Below are positions 18,397 through 27,509 of a stretch of DNA of 35,884 nt, one piece after another. This DNA comes from a bacterium. GTDB taxonomy: Bacteria > Elusimicrobiota > Elusimicrobia > UBA1565 > UBA9628. How positions within the stretch are numbered: the first letter of the stretch is position 1; every line of letters starts with the position of its first letter. Position numbers and translations under genes: made by a program. The stretch is taken from NCBI GenBank assembly GCA_021806745.1, contig JAJZQS010000013.1, forward strand, positions 3,814-39,697. Direction: 5' to 3'. The notes under the pieces were generated by a model. That model was not told where the DNA came from, ran no database searches, and saw only the letters and a program-made list of their open reading frames with translations.

Positions 18397-18777
18397 ATGG
18401 CGGATAAAAAGAAAATTCTCGTCGCGGACGACGATCCGGATTTGCTCGACCTGCTGAAAATGGACCTGGATTTCCAGGGCTACGAGGTCACCGGGGCCGT
18501 CAACGGCAAAGAGGCCCTGGAAACCGCGCTGAAGGGCGTCTTCGACCTGGTGCTGCTCGACGTGATGATGCCCTACATCGACGGCTACCACGTGGCTTAC
18601 GAACTGACCAACAAAATGGGCGATCGGTCTCCTCGGATCATGATCATGACCAGCCGCGACACGGTCAAGGAAAAAGGCATCGCGCTGATGAGCGGGGCGA
18701 TGGAGGTCATCCAAAAGCCGTTCGAGATGAAAAACCTCCACGAGCGCGTGGCGGCTCTCCTCGCCAAATCGGCGTGA
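18397..18777 (+). CDS. Single-domain response regulator (receiver only)
   Basis: KKILVADDDPDLLDLLKMDLDFQGYEV...DLVLLDVMMPYIDGY...IMTSRD...IQKPFEMKNL. Confidence 0.93.
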   Translation: MADKKKILVADDDPDLLDLLKMDLDFQGYEVTGAVNGKEALETALKGVFDLVLLDVMMPYIDGYHVAYELTNKMGDRSPRIMIMTSRDTVKEKGIALMSGAMEVIQKPFEMKNLHERVAALLAKSA

Positions 18778-19559
18778 ACGCGCGCGCGGCGCTGCTTATG
18801 GCCGCCCTTCTCGCGGCCGCCGTCGCCCGGGCGGACGACGCCACGGTTTCCTCCCCGCGCATCCGCGAGAAATCCTCCTCGGCGGCCGCGTCGAGCTCCG
18901 GCCTTCAGCCCGACATAGACGTGATCGACGCGCCGACCGCCGAGGTGCTCGACTACGGCGGCTATTCGTCCCGCTCGCGCTTCTACTCGAACGGGGGACT
19001 GCTGGAGTACGCCTCGTTCGGCGTGTATCCGGGACTCAACCTCGGCGCGTCCGCCTCGGCCGACGGATTGATCGGCAATGAAAAAGTGGTCCGCGTACGC
19101 GCGCCGGCCGCGCAGATCCGCTACCGCTTCTACGACGGCGACTCCACGCTCCCGGCGATGGCCGTCGGCTACGATGGACAAGGCTATCTCTACAACTCGC
19201 AGACCCAGCGCTACGACGAACGCCAGCGCGGCTTCTACGTGGTGGCCACTCGCGAGATCGGCGTGCCCGAGCTCCAAATTCATCCATCGATCAACGTCTC
19301 GGACTTCAACACCAACCGAATCTACGGAAGCCTCCCGCTGACTCTCAACATCCGCGACAAGGCCGCGCTTCTGGCCGAGTGGGACAACATCGCCAATTTC
19401 TCCGACAGCCGCGTCAACCTCGGACTGCGCGCGTACCTGACGCCGAACTTCGAGGTGGATTTCGCCGTACGCTCCATCGGCGCCGGCGGTTATTTCTCGG
19501 ACGGCCAGCGCCGCGGGCCGGAGCGCGTCGTCCAGCTCAAATACGCCGGAAATTTCTAG
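18774..19559 (+). CDS. Secreted/outer-membrane beta-rich hypothetical protein
   Basis: GTG start overlapping the receiver stop (GTGA); signal peptide; alternating beta pattern with C-terminal aromatic VVQLKYAGNF. Confidence 0.7.
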   Translation: MNARAALLMAALLAAAVARADDATVSSPRIREKSSSAAASSSGLQPDIDVIDAPTAEVLDYGGYSSRSRFYSNGGLLEYASFGVYPGLNLGASASADGLIGNEKVVRVRAPAAQIRYRFYDGDSTLPAMAVGYDGQGYLYNSQTQRYDERQRGFYVVATREIGVPELQIHPSINVSDFNTNRIYGSLPLTLNIRDKAALLAEWDNIANFSDSRVNLGLRAYLTPNFEVDFAVRSIGAGGYFSDGQRRGPERVVQLKYAGNF

Positions 19560-19579
19560 ACTCGAACGGAGGTCTTGCC

Positions 19580-20605
19580 ATGGCCAAGCGCATCGCGATC
19601 CTGACCGGGGGCGGCGATTGCCCCGGACTCAATCCCGCCATCCGCGGCGTCGTCTTGAAGGCCGCGCGGCTAGGCTACGAGTGCGTCGGCATCCAGGAAG
19701 GCTGGAAGGGCATGATCTCTGCCGACGCCAAGCCGCTGACGCCCGACGACGTGCGCGAGATCGTCGGCAAGGGCGGCACGATCCTGGGCACCTCGCGCAC
19801 CAACCCCTATAAGAAGGAGGGCGGCGTGCAGGCCGTGCTGGAAACCTTCAAAAAGCTCGACTTGCACGCGCTGGTGGCCCTCGGCGGCGAGGACACGCTG
19901 GGAGTGGCGGCCAAGCTCTACAAGGAGCACAAGGCCCCCGTGATCGGCGTGCCCAAGACCATGGACAACGACCTCAGCGCCACCGATTACACCTTCGGCT
20001 TCGACACCTCGGTGACGGTCGCCGTGGACGCCGCCGAGCGCCTGGTCGACACCGGCCGCTCGCACCGCCGAGTCATGGTGCTGGAAGTCATGGGCCGGCA
20101 CGCCGGGTGGGTGTCGCTGTTTACCGCCATCGCCTCCGGAGCCGACTTCTACTGCCTGCCCGAGCGCCCGGTCGACGTCAAGCAGATGTGCGCTAAGGTC
20201 AAGGCCGCTCACGCCAAGAAGAAGGTCGCGCTCGTGATCGCCTCCGAAGCCGTCGACATCCCCGGCGAAAAGAAGGAGGAGAAACTCGACGAATTCGGCC
20301 ACATGCTGCTCAAGGAACGCGGAGTCGGAGAGCGCCTGGCCAAGATCATCGAGGCCGAAACCAAACTCGAAACGCGCCACGCGGTGGTCGGCCACATCCA
20401 GCGCGGCGGCGCGCCGACGCTGTTCGACCGCATCCTGGGCACCCGCGTGGGGGTCAAGGCCGCCGAACTCGTGCACGAAGGCCGCTTCGGCCACATGGTC
20501 GCTCTCAAGGGCGACAGCGTCGAGCCGGTGAGCCTGGAGGCCGCCACGGCCAAGCTCAAGACCGTCACGCCTGCATGGCTGGCGCTGGCCGACGATCTGC
20601 TCTGA
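19580..20605 (+). CDS. 6-phosphofructokinase, PPi-type active-site signature
   Basis: SD ACGGAGG; MAKRIAILTGGGDCPGLNPAIRGV, GGEDTLGVA, PKTMDNDLSATDYTFGFDT, VMGRHAGW. Confidence 0.93.
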   Translation: MAKRIAILTGGGDCPGLNPAIRGVVLKAARLGYECVGIQEGWKGMISADAKPLTPDDVREIVGKGGTILGTSRTNPYKKEGGVQAVLETFKKLDLHALVALGGEDTLGVAAKLYKEHKAPVIGVPKTMDNDLSATDYTFGFDTSVTVAVDAAERLVDTGRSHRRVMVLEVMGRHAGWVSLFTAIASGADFYCLPERPVDVKQMCAKVKAAHAKKKVALVIASEAVDIPGEKKEEKLDEFGHMLLKERGVGERLAKIIEAETKLETRHAVVGHIQRGGAPTLFDRILGTRVGVKAAELVHEGRFGHMVALKGDSVEPVSLEAATAKLKTVTPAWLALADDLL

Positions 20606-20607
20606 AT

Positions 20608-21180
20608 ATGGCCGAACCCCAGGGCGCGGCACGGCCGTTCCAGCGCAAGACCGTCTTGATCAAGCGCTCGCTGCAGCTGCGCTACATCGGCATGGTCTTT
20701 CTGAGCGTTCTGGCCGCGTCGATGATCGTCGGCATCGACGTCTACTACTCGCTGGCCCGGGTGATGGCCGTGGAGTGCCCGGTGGCCGTCGCGGGGCTGT
20801 CCCGGTTCAACGGCGTTCTCGCGGTCAAGGTCGCGCTGTATCTGGCGCTGATGCTGGTCGTCTCGCTGTATGTCTCCCATCGATTCGCCGGGCCGATCTA
20901 TCGCTTCGAAAAGAGCGCTCAAGCGGTCTCGGGCGGAGACCTCACCCACCGCGTCAGCCTGCGCACCGGCGACGAACTGCTGGAACTCCAGGAGGAGTTC
21001 AACGGCATGATCGCCGCTCTCCAAGCGCTGGTGCGCAAGGACCGCAATCTGGCCGAGCGTCTGGCGGAGCGAGTCGGCGAGATCGCCCAGAAACTGCCCG
21101 AAGAGGCGCAGGCCGCCCGCACCGATCTCAAAGACCTCCGCCTCGAACTCGAACACCTGACGCGCTCGTTCAAGGTCTAA
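20608..21180 (+). CDS. HAMP-domain membrane protein without a recognised output domain
   Basis: 190 aa; two TM segments, HRFAGPIYRFEKSAQAVSGGDLTHRVSLRTGDELLELQEEFNGMIAAL HAMP-like, then coiled coil. Confidence 0.75.
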   Translation: MAEPQGAARPFQRKTVLIKRSLQLRYIGMVFLSVLAASMIVGIDVYYSLARVMAVECPVAVAGLSRFNGVLAVKVALYLALMLVVSLYVSHRFAGPIYRFEKSAQAVSGGDLTHRVSLRTGDELLELQEEFNGMIAALQALVRKDRNLAERLAERVGEIAQKLPEEAQAARTDLKDLRLELEHLTRSFKV

Positions 21181-21184
21181 GACC

Positions 21185-22480
21185 ATGCGACGACTCCTCG
21201 CCGCCGCGCTCTGCGCCTCGCTCGCGGCGCCGGCGCGCGTCGCCGCGCAGGCGTCCAACCAGGACGCCCCCGGGACCGCCGAGCGCTCCTACACGCTCGA
21301 TGACGCGCTACGCCTGACGCGCAACGATCCGCGCCTGCAGTCGGCCGAGCAGGGACTGGTCATCGCCGGCGCACGCGTGACCCAGGCCGAGCTCGCGTTC
21401 TTGCCCGAAGTGGGCGTCCAGGCCAGCGCGACGAAATACAACTCGCTCTATCCCTTCGCGCTCTCCAACGACTTCCGCAACATCCTGCTGTTTCCCAGCG
21501 ACCAGCAAAATCTCTACTCGAGCGGCGCCTACTTCAACTTGCCGCTCTACGAAGGCAAGAGAACGCTGAACACCCTGCACCTGACCCAGGCCGCCTACCA
21601 GCAGGCCAAGACCGCCCGCGACACCGTGCGGCTGGATTTGACGCTTCAGGTCAAGGAAGCGTTCTACTCGCTGCTGCTCGCGCAGGAAAAAGCGAAGGTC
21701 GCCAAGGATTACGAAAGCGCCGTCTCGGCCCTGGCCGCCGAAAAAAACCTCGGCGACTGGGACGCCATCGAGGCGCAGGCCGCGCTCGCGGCGGCGAACG
21801 CGCGCGCGGCCGACGCCGGCCGAGACCTCGACGCCGCTCGGCTGGCCTTCCTCAAGTCGCTTCACTTGGAGCTCGACACGCCGTTTCATGTGGTCGGCAA
21901 GCTTGAAACGCACCCGGTCAGCGTCGCGGTCGACAAGGCCGTGCTCTGGGCCATGGACCAGCGTCCGGAGCTTCAGTCCCAAACCTACAAGGCGCAGATG
22001 GACGCGATCGGCGTGAACCTGGCGATGAGCCGCCGCTACCCGAGCGTGTTCGTCGCCGGCGACTACGCGCTGACCGCGCAGGAATTCCCGCTCAACAAGA
22101 ACAACTGGGACGTCTCCTTCGGCGTCAAGCTGCCGATCACCTATGATTTCTGGAGCCAGCTCGCGCAGAAGCGCGCCGAGCAGCGCCAGGGTCAATTGAC
22201 GCGCGCCGAGCTTCAAGACAAAGTCCGCCTGGAGGTGCGCCAGGCCGTCGACAATCTCCGCTACTGGCAAGACGAACTGCCTCGACGCGAACGGCAGTGG
22301 CACCAACTCGAGAGGATGGTCGCGGCGGCTTCCGGGAAGGCCGGCGGCGTGCTGACGAAGATCCGCGCGCACGAGGGTCTCGACGACCTGAGGCTGTCCT
22401 ACTTGACCGCCGTGACCGAGCACCTGCTCGCGCAGGCGCGCCTGGAGCGGGCGGTCGGCCGGGAGGATCTCTCGCCTTGA
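21185..22480 (+). CDS. TolC-family outer-membrane efflux protein
   Basis: YTLDDALRLTRNDPRLQSAEQGLVIAGARVTQAELAFLPEVGVQASATKYNSLYPF...; signal peptide. Confidence 0.85.
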   Translation: MRRLLAAALCASLAAPARVAAQASNQDAPGTAERSYTLDDALRLTRNDPRLQSAEQGLVIAGARVTQAELAFLPEVGVQASATKYNSLYPFALSNDFRNILLFPSDQQNLYSSGAYFNLPLYEGKRTLNTLHLTQAAYQQAKTARDTVRLDLTLQVKEAFYSLLLAQEKAKVAKDYESAVSALAAEKNLGDWDAIEAQAALAAANARAADAGRDLDAARLAFLKSLHLELDTPFHVVGKLETHPVSVAVDKAVLWAMDQRPELQSQTYKAQMDAIGVNLAMSRRYPSVFVAGDYALTAQEFPLNKNNWDVSFGVKLPITYDFWSQLAQKRAEQRQGQLTRAELQDKVRLEVRQAVDNLRYWQDELPRRERQWHQLERMVAAASGKAGGVLTKIRAHEGLDDLRLSYLTAVTEHLLAQARLERAVGREDLSP

Positions 22481-23451
22481 GGCCGCCCGCCGCGCTCGCG
22501 CTGGTTTTTCTGGCCTGCGCGAGCCTCGCGCGGGCCGCGCCGGATCTTTCCGCCGACGCGCTTCTGCGCGATCATCTTTGGCGCGAGGTCCGCACCGCCG
22601 CGCCGGACAGACGCCCGAAAGTCGGGCTCGTGCTCTCGGCGGGCTCGCTGCGCGGCGTGGCGCACGTCGGCGTGATCCGCGTGCTCGAGGACGCGGAATT
22701 CCCCATCGACGTCGTCGCCGGCACCTCGATGGGCGCGGTCGTCGGCTCCTTCTACGCCGGGGGCGTGCCGATGGCCAAGATGTGGTCGATCGCCAAGGGC
22801 CTGCGCGTGGATTCGGGCAACAACCTCTCCGCACGGCGCCTGATCTCCCTGTTGCTGTTCGACCGCCTGCTGTCGTCCGCCAACGCCGAGCGCATGATCC
22901 GCAGGACCTTGGGCTCAAGGACATTCGCGCAACTGCTCAAGCCGTTCGCCTGCGTGTCGATGGACATCTACACGGGCGAGGCCATCATCTTCCGCGACGG
23001 CGACGTGGCCACCGCCGTGCGCGCGAGCATGAACCTGCCCGGCATTTTCGAACCGCTCGAATATCGCCACCGCTTCTTGACCGACGGGGGAGTCGTCGAC
23101 TACATTCCCATCGACGCGGCCCGCCTGCTCGGCGCCCAATGGACGCTCGCCAGCGTCACGGAGACGGACTTCACCGCGGCGCGCCCCAAGAGCGTACTCG
23201 ACGCGCTTGAGCAGGTCATCGACATCCGCGGTTCCTATCTCTCGCGCGAGCAACGCAAGCAGGCCGACTTCCTGATCGAGCCGCCGGTGGGCCGAATCGG
23301 CATGTTCGACTCTCAGCGCATCCCGGAAGCCCTCGACAAGGGCGTGATCACGGCCGCGCGGCGCCTGCCCGCGGCCGAGGAAAGCCTCATTTTGGCCTCG
23401 ATCCCCCTGCTGGAGCCGGGCTGGGCCGCCGACCCGAGGCTTTTCCGATGA
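22477..23451 (+). CDS. Secreted patatin-like phospholipase
   Basis: TTG start 22477 (SD GGGAGG) overlapping the upstream stop; signal peptide; VGLVLSAGSLRGVAHVGVIRVLE, VVAGTSMGAV, LTDGGVVDYIP. Confidence 0.85.
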   Translation: MRPPAALALVFLACASLARAAPDLSADALLRDHLWREVRTAAPDRRPKVGLVLSAGSLRGVAHVGVIRVLEDAEFPIDVVAGTSMGAVVGSFYAGGVPMAKMWSIAKGLRVDSGNNLSARRLISLLLFDRLLSSANAERMIRRTLGSRTFAQLLKPFACVSMDIYTGEAIIFRDGDVATAVRASMNLPGIFEPLEYRHRFLTDGGVVDYIPIDAARLLGAQWTLASVTETDFTAARPKSVLDALEQVIDIRGSYLSREQRKQADFLIEPPVGRIGMFDSQRIPEALDKGVITAARRLPAAEESLILASIPLLEPGWAADPRLFR

Positions 23452-24434
23452 GCCACTGCGCGGCTCTCGCCCTCGCGACGGCGCTTCTGGCGCCCGCCCC
23501 CGCCGCGGCCTGGTGGTGGCCGCTCGGACCCGCCTACGGCCACCCGTTGAAGCCGATCGTCGCGCTCGAAGGCGAGGGGCATTTCGCCGCGGTGTTGGAC
23601 GCACTGTCGCCTGCGTTCCTGCAGAACCTGCGCCCCAATGACCTGCGCGACGCCTACTTGATGCGCGGCGAATCCTTCGAGGCCTTGAACCGACCCGACG
23701 CCGCGCTCGGCGAGTATCAATTGGGCGTCAGTCTTTTTCCAAAAAGCGTGGCGCTCCTCGTCCACGAGGCGTCCCTGCTTCATCGCGACGAGCTCGACGA
23801 GCACGCGCTCGTTTTATTCCAGCGCGCGTTGGTCTACGACCGCAAGAACTGGCGGGCTCATCTGGGCTTGGCCGAGATCGACCGCCGACTGGGATTTCTC
23901 GACCGCGCCGTGACGCAGTATTCACTGGCGCTTGAGGAAGACCCGTATGACGCCGGCGTCTGGCGCGACGACGCGGAGGTCCTTCTCGCGCGCCGCGAGC
24001 CCGAGGCGGCCGAGTACGCGCTTGGACGCGCGCTGGACATCGACCCGAAGTCCTCCGACGCCCATGTCCTTCTGGCGTTCGCCCGCCGCGCGCAAGACGA
24101 TCTCCCCGGCGCGCTCGCCGAACTCGATGCGGCCGCCCGTCTCGGAGCCGGCGTGGGCGTTCTGCGCGCCAAAACCCTATGGCTCATTGAAGCCGGACGC
24201 CCGGCGGACGCGGCGGTCGAGGCTCGCGTGCTGCTGGCGAAAGCCCCGGGAGACCCGGCGGGTCTTTGGGCTCTGGCGCGCGCCGCCCTCCCCTCCTCGC
24301 CAAGCCGCGCGGCCGAGATTCTGGCTCCCCTGGCCTCCGCCGATCCGGAGGCGCCGTTTTCCGCGCGCGCCGCCGCGGCCTTGCGCAAGGCCGCTCTCCG
24401 CCCGGACCGCGTCGCCGCCAAGACCTCGCCATGA
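23448..24434 (+). CDS. TPR-repeat secreted protein
   Basis: Signal peptide; tandem TPR-like helices (DAALGEYQLGVSLFPKSVALLVHEASLL..., AVTQYSLALEEDPYDAGVWRDDAEVLL...). Confidence 0.8.
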   Translation: MSHCAALALATALLAPAPAAAWWWPLGPAYGHPLKPIVALEGEGHFAAVLDALSPAFLQNLRPNDLRDAYLMRGESFEALNRPDAALGEYQLGVSLFPKSVALLVHEASLLHRDELDEHALVLFQRALVYDRKNWRAHLGLAEIDRRLGFLDRAVTQYSLALEEDPYDAGVWRDDAEVLLARREPEAAEYALGRALDIDPKSSDAHVLLAFARRAQDDLPGALAELDAAARLGAGVGVLRAKTLWLIEAGRPADAAVEARVLLAKAPGDPAGLWALARAALPSSPSRAAEILAPLASADPEAPFSARAAAALRKAALRPDRVAAKTSP

Positions 24435-25207
24435 TCGTCCGCTTCTGGAAGATGTCGGGCGCGGGCAACGATTTCGTGCTGCTGGACCGGCTGCCTCGCG
24501 CGCGCTCGGCGCCCGCTCTCGCGCGACGGCTGTGCGACCGCCGCCTGGCGGTGGGCGCCGACGGGCTTCTCGTGGTCTCGCGGGATGCCGTCGGCGCGCG
24601 CGTCGGTTATTGGAACGCCGACGGCTCTTCCGCGTTTTGTGGCAACGGTACGCGCTGCGCCGCGCTGTGGGCGCACGAACGCAAAATCGTGCGCGGCGAT
24701 TCTTTCGCGATGCGAACCATCCGCGGCGTCCTGAGCGCGCGCCTCACGGGTCCCAGCCGCGCCGAAGTCGCCATGCCCCAGCCCGCCCGCCCCGGCTCGC
24801 CGCTGCGCCTGCGCGCCGCGGGCCGCGCGTGGGTCGTTCATCCGGTAGACTCCGGCACCGCCCATGCCGTCGTCTTCGTCGATGACGCCGAATCAGTGGA
24901 CGCCGAAACCCTCGGCCGCGCCCTGCGCCGCCATCCCGCGCTGGGGCCCGGCGGCGCGAACGTCGATTTCGTCCAGGCGCGCGAACGCGGCCTCGTCTTG
25001 CGCACCTATGAACGCGGCGTCGAGTCCGAGACCTTGGCTTGCGGCACCGGCGTGATGGCCGCGGCGGCCGTCGCCCGCTTTCTGGGGCTTGCCGGCGACC
25101 GCGTCATGGTGCGCGCGCGAGGCGGACTGCTGCGCGCCACGCTCTCTCCCGCAGCGGCGCTGGAGGGGCCGGGAAAGCTCGTCTTCACGGGGGAAATCGA
25201 CGCATGA
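24431..25207 (+). CDS. dapF: Diaminopimelate epimerase
   Basis: MIVRFWKMSGAGNDFVLLD, FCGNGTRCAAL, ESETLACGTGVMAAAAVARF; start ATG 24431. Confidence 0.93.
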   Translation: MIVRFWKMSGAGNDFVLLDRLPRARSAPALARRLCDRRLAVGADGLLVVSRDAVGARVGYWNADGSSAFCGNGTRCAALWAHERKIVRGDSFAMRTIRGVLSARLTGPSRAEVAMPQPARPGSPLRLRAAGRAWVVHPVDSGTAHAVVFVDDAESVDAETLGRALRRHPALGPGGANVDFVQARERGLVLRTYERGVESETLACGTGVMAAAAVARFLGLAGDRVMVRARGGLLRATLSPAAALEGPGKLVFTGEIDA

Positions 25208-26094
25208 AATTCGAGGGATCATACTGCGCTCTGGTCACGCCGTTCGACGCGAAGGGGCGGCTTGACGAGGACGCTTACCGCGCGCTGATCCGCCGCCAGA
25301 TCGCCGGAGGAACCTCGGGGCTGGTGCCCTGCGGCTCCACCGGCGAGGCCGCGACGCTGACCGGCGCGGAATACCGCCGCGCGGTCGAACTCGCCTGCGC
25401 GCAGTCCCACGGCGAAGTCCCGGTGCTGGCGGGCGTGGCCTCCAACGCCACCTGGCGCGCGATCGAGATCGCGCGCGAGGCCGAGGCCGCGGGCGCCGAC
25501 GCGCTGCTGGTGCTGGCGCCCTACTACAACAAACCCACGCAAGAAGGGCTCTACCTTCATTTCCGCGCGGTCGCGCGTTCCACGCGCCTGCCGGTGATGC
25601 TCTACAACGTGCCCGGGCGAACCGCGGTCAACGTGGCGCCGACGACCGTCGCCAGGCTCGCGCGAGACTGCGCAAATGTGGTCGCGATCAAGGAAGCCTC
25701 CGGCAGCCTCGATCAAGTCGGAGAAATTCTCAACGCCGCGCCGAGGAACTTCGCCGTGATGTCGGGCGACGACGCCCTGACGGTGCCGATGATGTCGGTG
25801 GGCGCGCGCGGCGTCGTGTCGGTGACGGCCAATGTCGCGCCGCGCGCCGTGGCCGACATGGTCTCGGCCGCTCTGCGCGGGGATTTTCGCGCCGCCGCTC
25901 GCGAGCATCTTCGCCAACTGCCGCTGACCAAGGCTTTGTTCCTGGAAACCAACCCGATTCCGGTCAAGGCCGCGCTGGGACTGCTCGGGCTCTGCCGCCC
26001 GAACGCGCGCGCGCCCCTAACGCCGTGTTCTCGCCCCACACGGGAGGCGCTCAAGAAAGCGCTGGCCGAGGCGGGACTGAAGGGCGGCTCTTAA
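25204..26094 (+). CDS. dapA: 4-hydroxy-tetrahydrodipicolinate synthase
   Basis: CALVTPFDAKGRLDEDAYRALIRRQIAGGTSGLVPCGSTGEAATLT, LAPYYNKPTQEGLYLHFRAVA, YNVPGRTAVN, AIKEASGSLDQ. Confidence 0.95.
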   Translation: MKFEGSYCALVTPFDAKGRLDEDAYRALIRRQIAGGTSGLVPCGSTGEAATLTGAEYRRAVELACAQSHGEVPVLAGVASNATWRAIEIAREAEAAGADALLVLAPYYNKPTQEGLYLHFRAVARSTRLPVMLYNVPGRTAVNVAPTTVARLARDCANVVAIKEASGSLDQVGEILNAAPRNFAVMSGDDALTVPMMSVGARGVVSVTANVAPRAVADMVSAALRGDFRAAAREHLRQLPLTKALFLETNPIPVKAALGLLGLCRPNARAPLTPCSRPTREALKKALAEAGLKGGS

Positions 26095-27509
26095 TATTCC
26101 TGTCCGAGGCCGCGGCTCAGCGGGCGGTTGACGGCAAAAAAGATCAGCCCCGAGCCGATTCCAAGCGCCGTGAGCAGAGTGAAGAACGCCTCCTTGGTCA
26201 TCACGTTGTAGTAGCCGCCGATGAAGCCGGCCAGATAGTTGCCGAAGAAGCTCGACAGAAACCACATGCCCATCATCATCGACACCATGCGCGGCGGCGA
26301 CATCTTGGTGACCAAAGACAGCCCGATCGGCGACAGATAGAGCTCGCCCATCGTCAAAAGCCAGGTCGTGGACACGAGCCACAAGAGGCTGCCTTTCTGG
26401 TCGGGCGCGACCAGGCGCGAGGCGGCGATCATGATGACCATCGACAGGCCGAGCAAAACGCAGCCGATCCCCATCTTGGTGACGCTCGAGGGCTCCTTGC
26501 CGCGCTTGCTCTGCCAGCCCCAGAACATGTCCATCACGGGGGCGAACGCGAAGATGAAGAGCGGATTGAAGGCCTGATACCAGGTCGAAGGCAGAGTCAG
26601 ACCGAAGAAGGTCCAGCGCGTGTTCTGGTCGGCCCACAACTGGAGCGTATTGCCCTGCTGCTCGTAGACGGCCCAGAACACGATGTTGATCACGCACAGA
26701 AACACCAGCGCGCCGATCGACTTCCATTCTTCGGAGGTGGTCTGGACCTTCTCGACCGGAGCGTCCGCGGATTGGCGCGCCATCATCTGGTCGGGCGGCA
26801 ACAGGCGCTTGCCGAAGTGGTAGATCAAGAGCCCCGCGACCATGCCGACACCCGCCGCGCCAAAGCCCCAGTCCCAGCCGACGGTCTGCCCGAGCGTGCC
26901 GCACACCAGCGGCGAGAAGAACGCGCCCAGGTTGATGCCCATGTAGAAGATCGTGAACGCGGAATCTCGGCGATGATCGCCTTCCGGGTAGAGCAACCCG
27001 ACCTGGGTCGAGATGTTGGGCTTGAAGCAGCCGTTGCCGAGAATCAAGAACAGCAGCGCCGGAAAGAACATGCTGCGCAGCGCCATCAGGAAGTGGCCGA
27101 TGGCCATGAGCACGCCGCCGATGTAGACGGACTTGCGCTGGCCGAAGACCCGGTCGGCCAATATCCCGCCGAAAAACGGGGTCAAGTAGACGAACGCCGT
27201 GTAGAGCCCGTAGATCTGGGACGCCAGGGTGTCCACGGAAATCTCGCCCCGCATGCCCATCATGTGGACGAAAGCCTGGATGCCCGCGCGAATCGGCGCG
27301 TAGCCGAACACGACGGCGCCGTGGTCGGCCTGAAAGATCAGCACCTTGGTCATGTAGAGGATCAGCAGCGCGCGCATCCCGTAATAAGAGAAGCGCTCCC
27401 ACATCTCGGTAAAAAACAAGACATACAGGCCCTTCGGATGGCCGAACCACTCCCCCGACTTTGGAGACGGCGCGGGCGCGAAGGCTTTCAGGTCTTTGAG
27501 CGGGGTCAT
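26091..27509 (-). CDS. POT/PTR2-family oligopeptide:H+ symporter
   Basis: GHPKGLYVLFFTEMWERFSYYGMRALLILYM (ExxERFxYYG); MFS-type TM segments; start trimmed to ATG 27509. Confidence 0.9.
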   Translation of the reverse strand: MTPLKDLKAFAPAPSPKSGEWFGHPKGLYVLFFTEMWERFSYYGMRALLILYMTKVLIFQADHGAVVFGYAPIRAGIQAFVHMMGMRGEISVDTLASQIYGLYTAFVYLTPFFGGILADRVFGQRKSVYIGGVLMAIGHFLMALRSMFFPALLFLILGNGCFKPNISTQVGLLYPEGDHRRDSAFTIFYMGINLGAFFSPLVCGTLGQTVGWDWGFGAAGVGMVAGLLIYHFGKRLLPPDQMMARQSADAPVEKVQTTSEEWKSIGALVFLCVINIVFWAVYEQQGNTLQLWADQNTRWTFFGLTLPSTWYQAFNPLFIFAFAPVMDMFWGWQSKRGKEPSSVTKMGIGCVLLGLSMVIMIAASRLVAPDQKGSLLWLVSTTWLLTMGELYLSPIGLSLVTKMSPPRMVSMMMGMWFLSSFFGNYLAGFIGGYYNVMTKEAFFTLLTALGIGSGLIFFAVNRPLSRGLGQEY

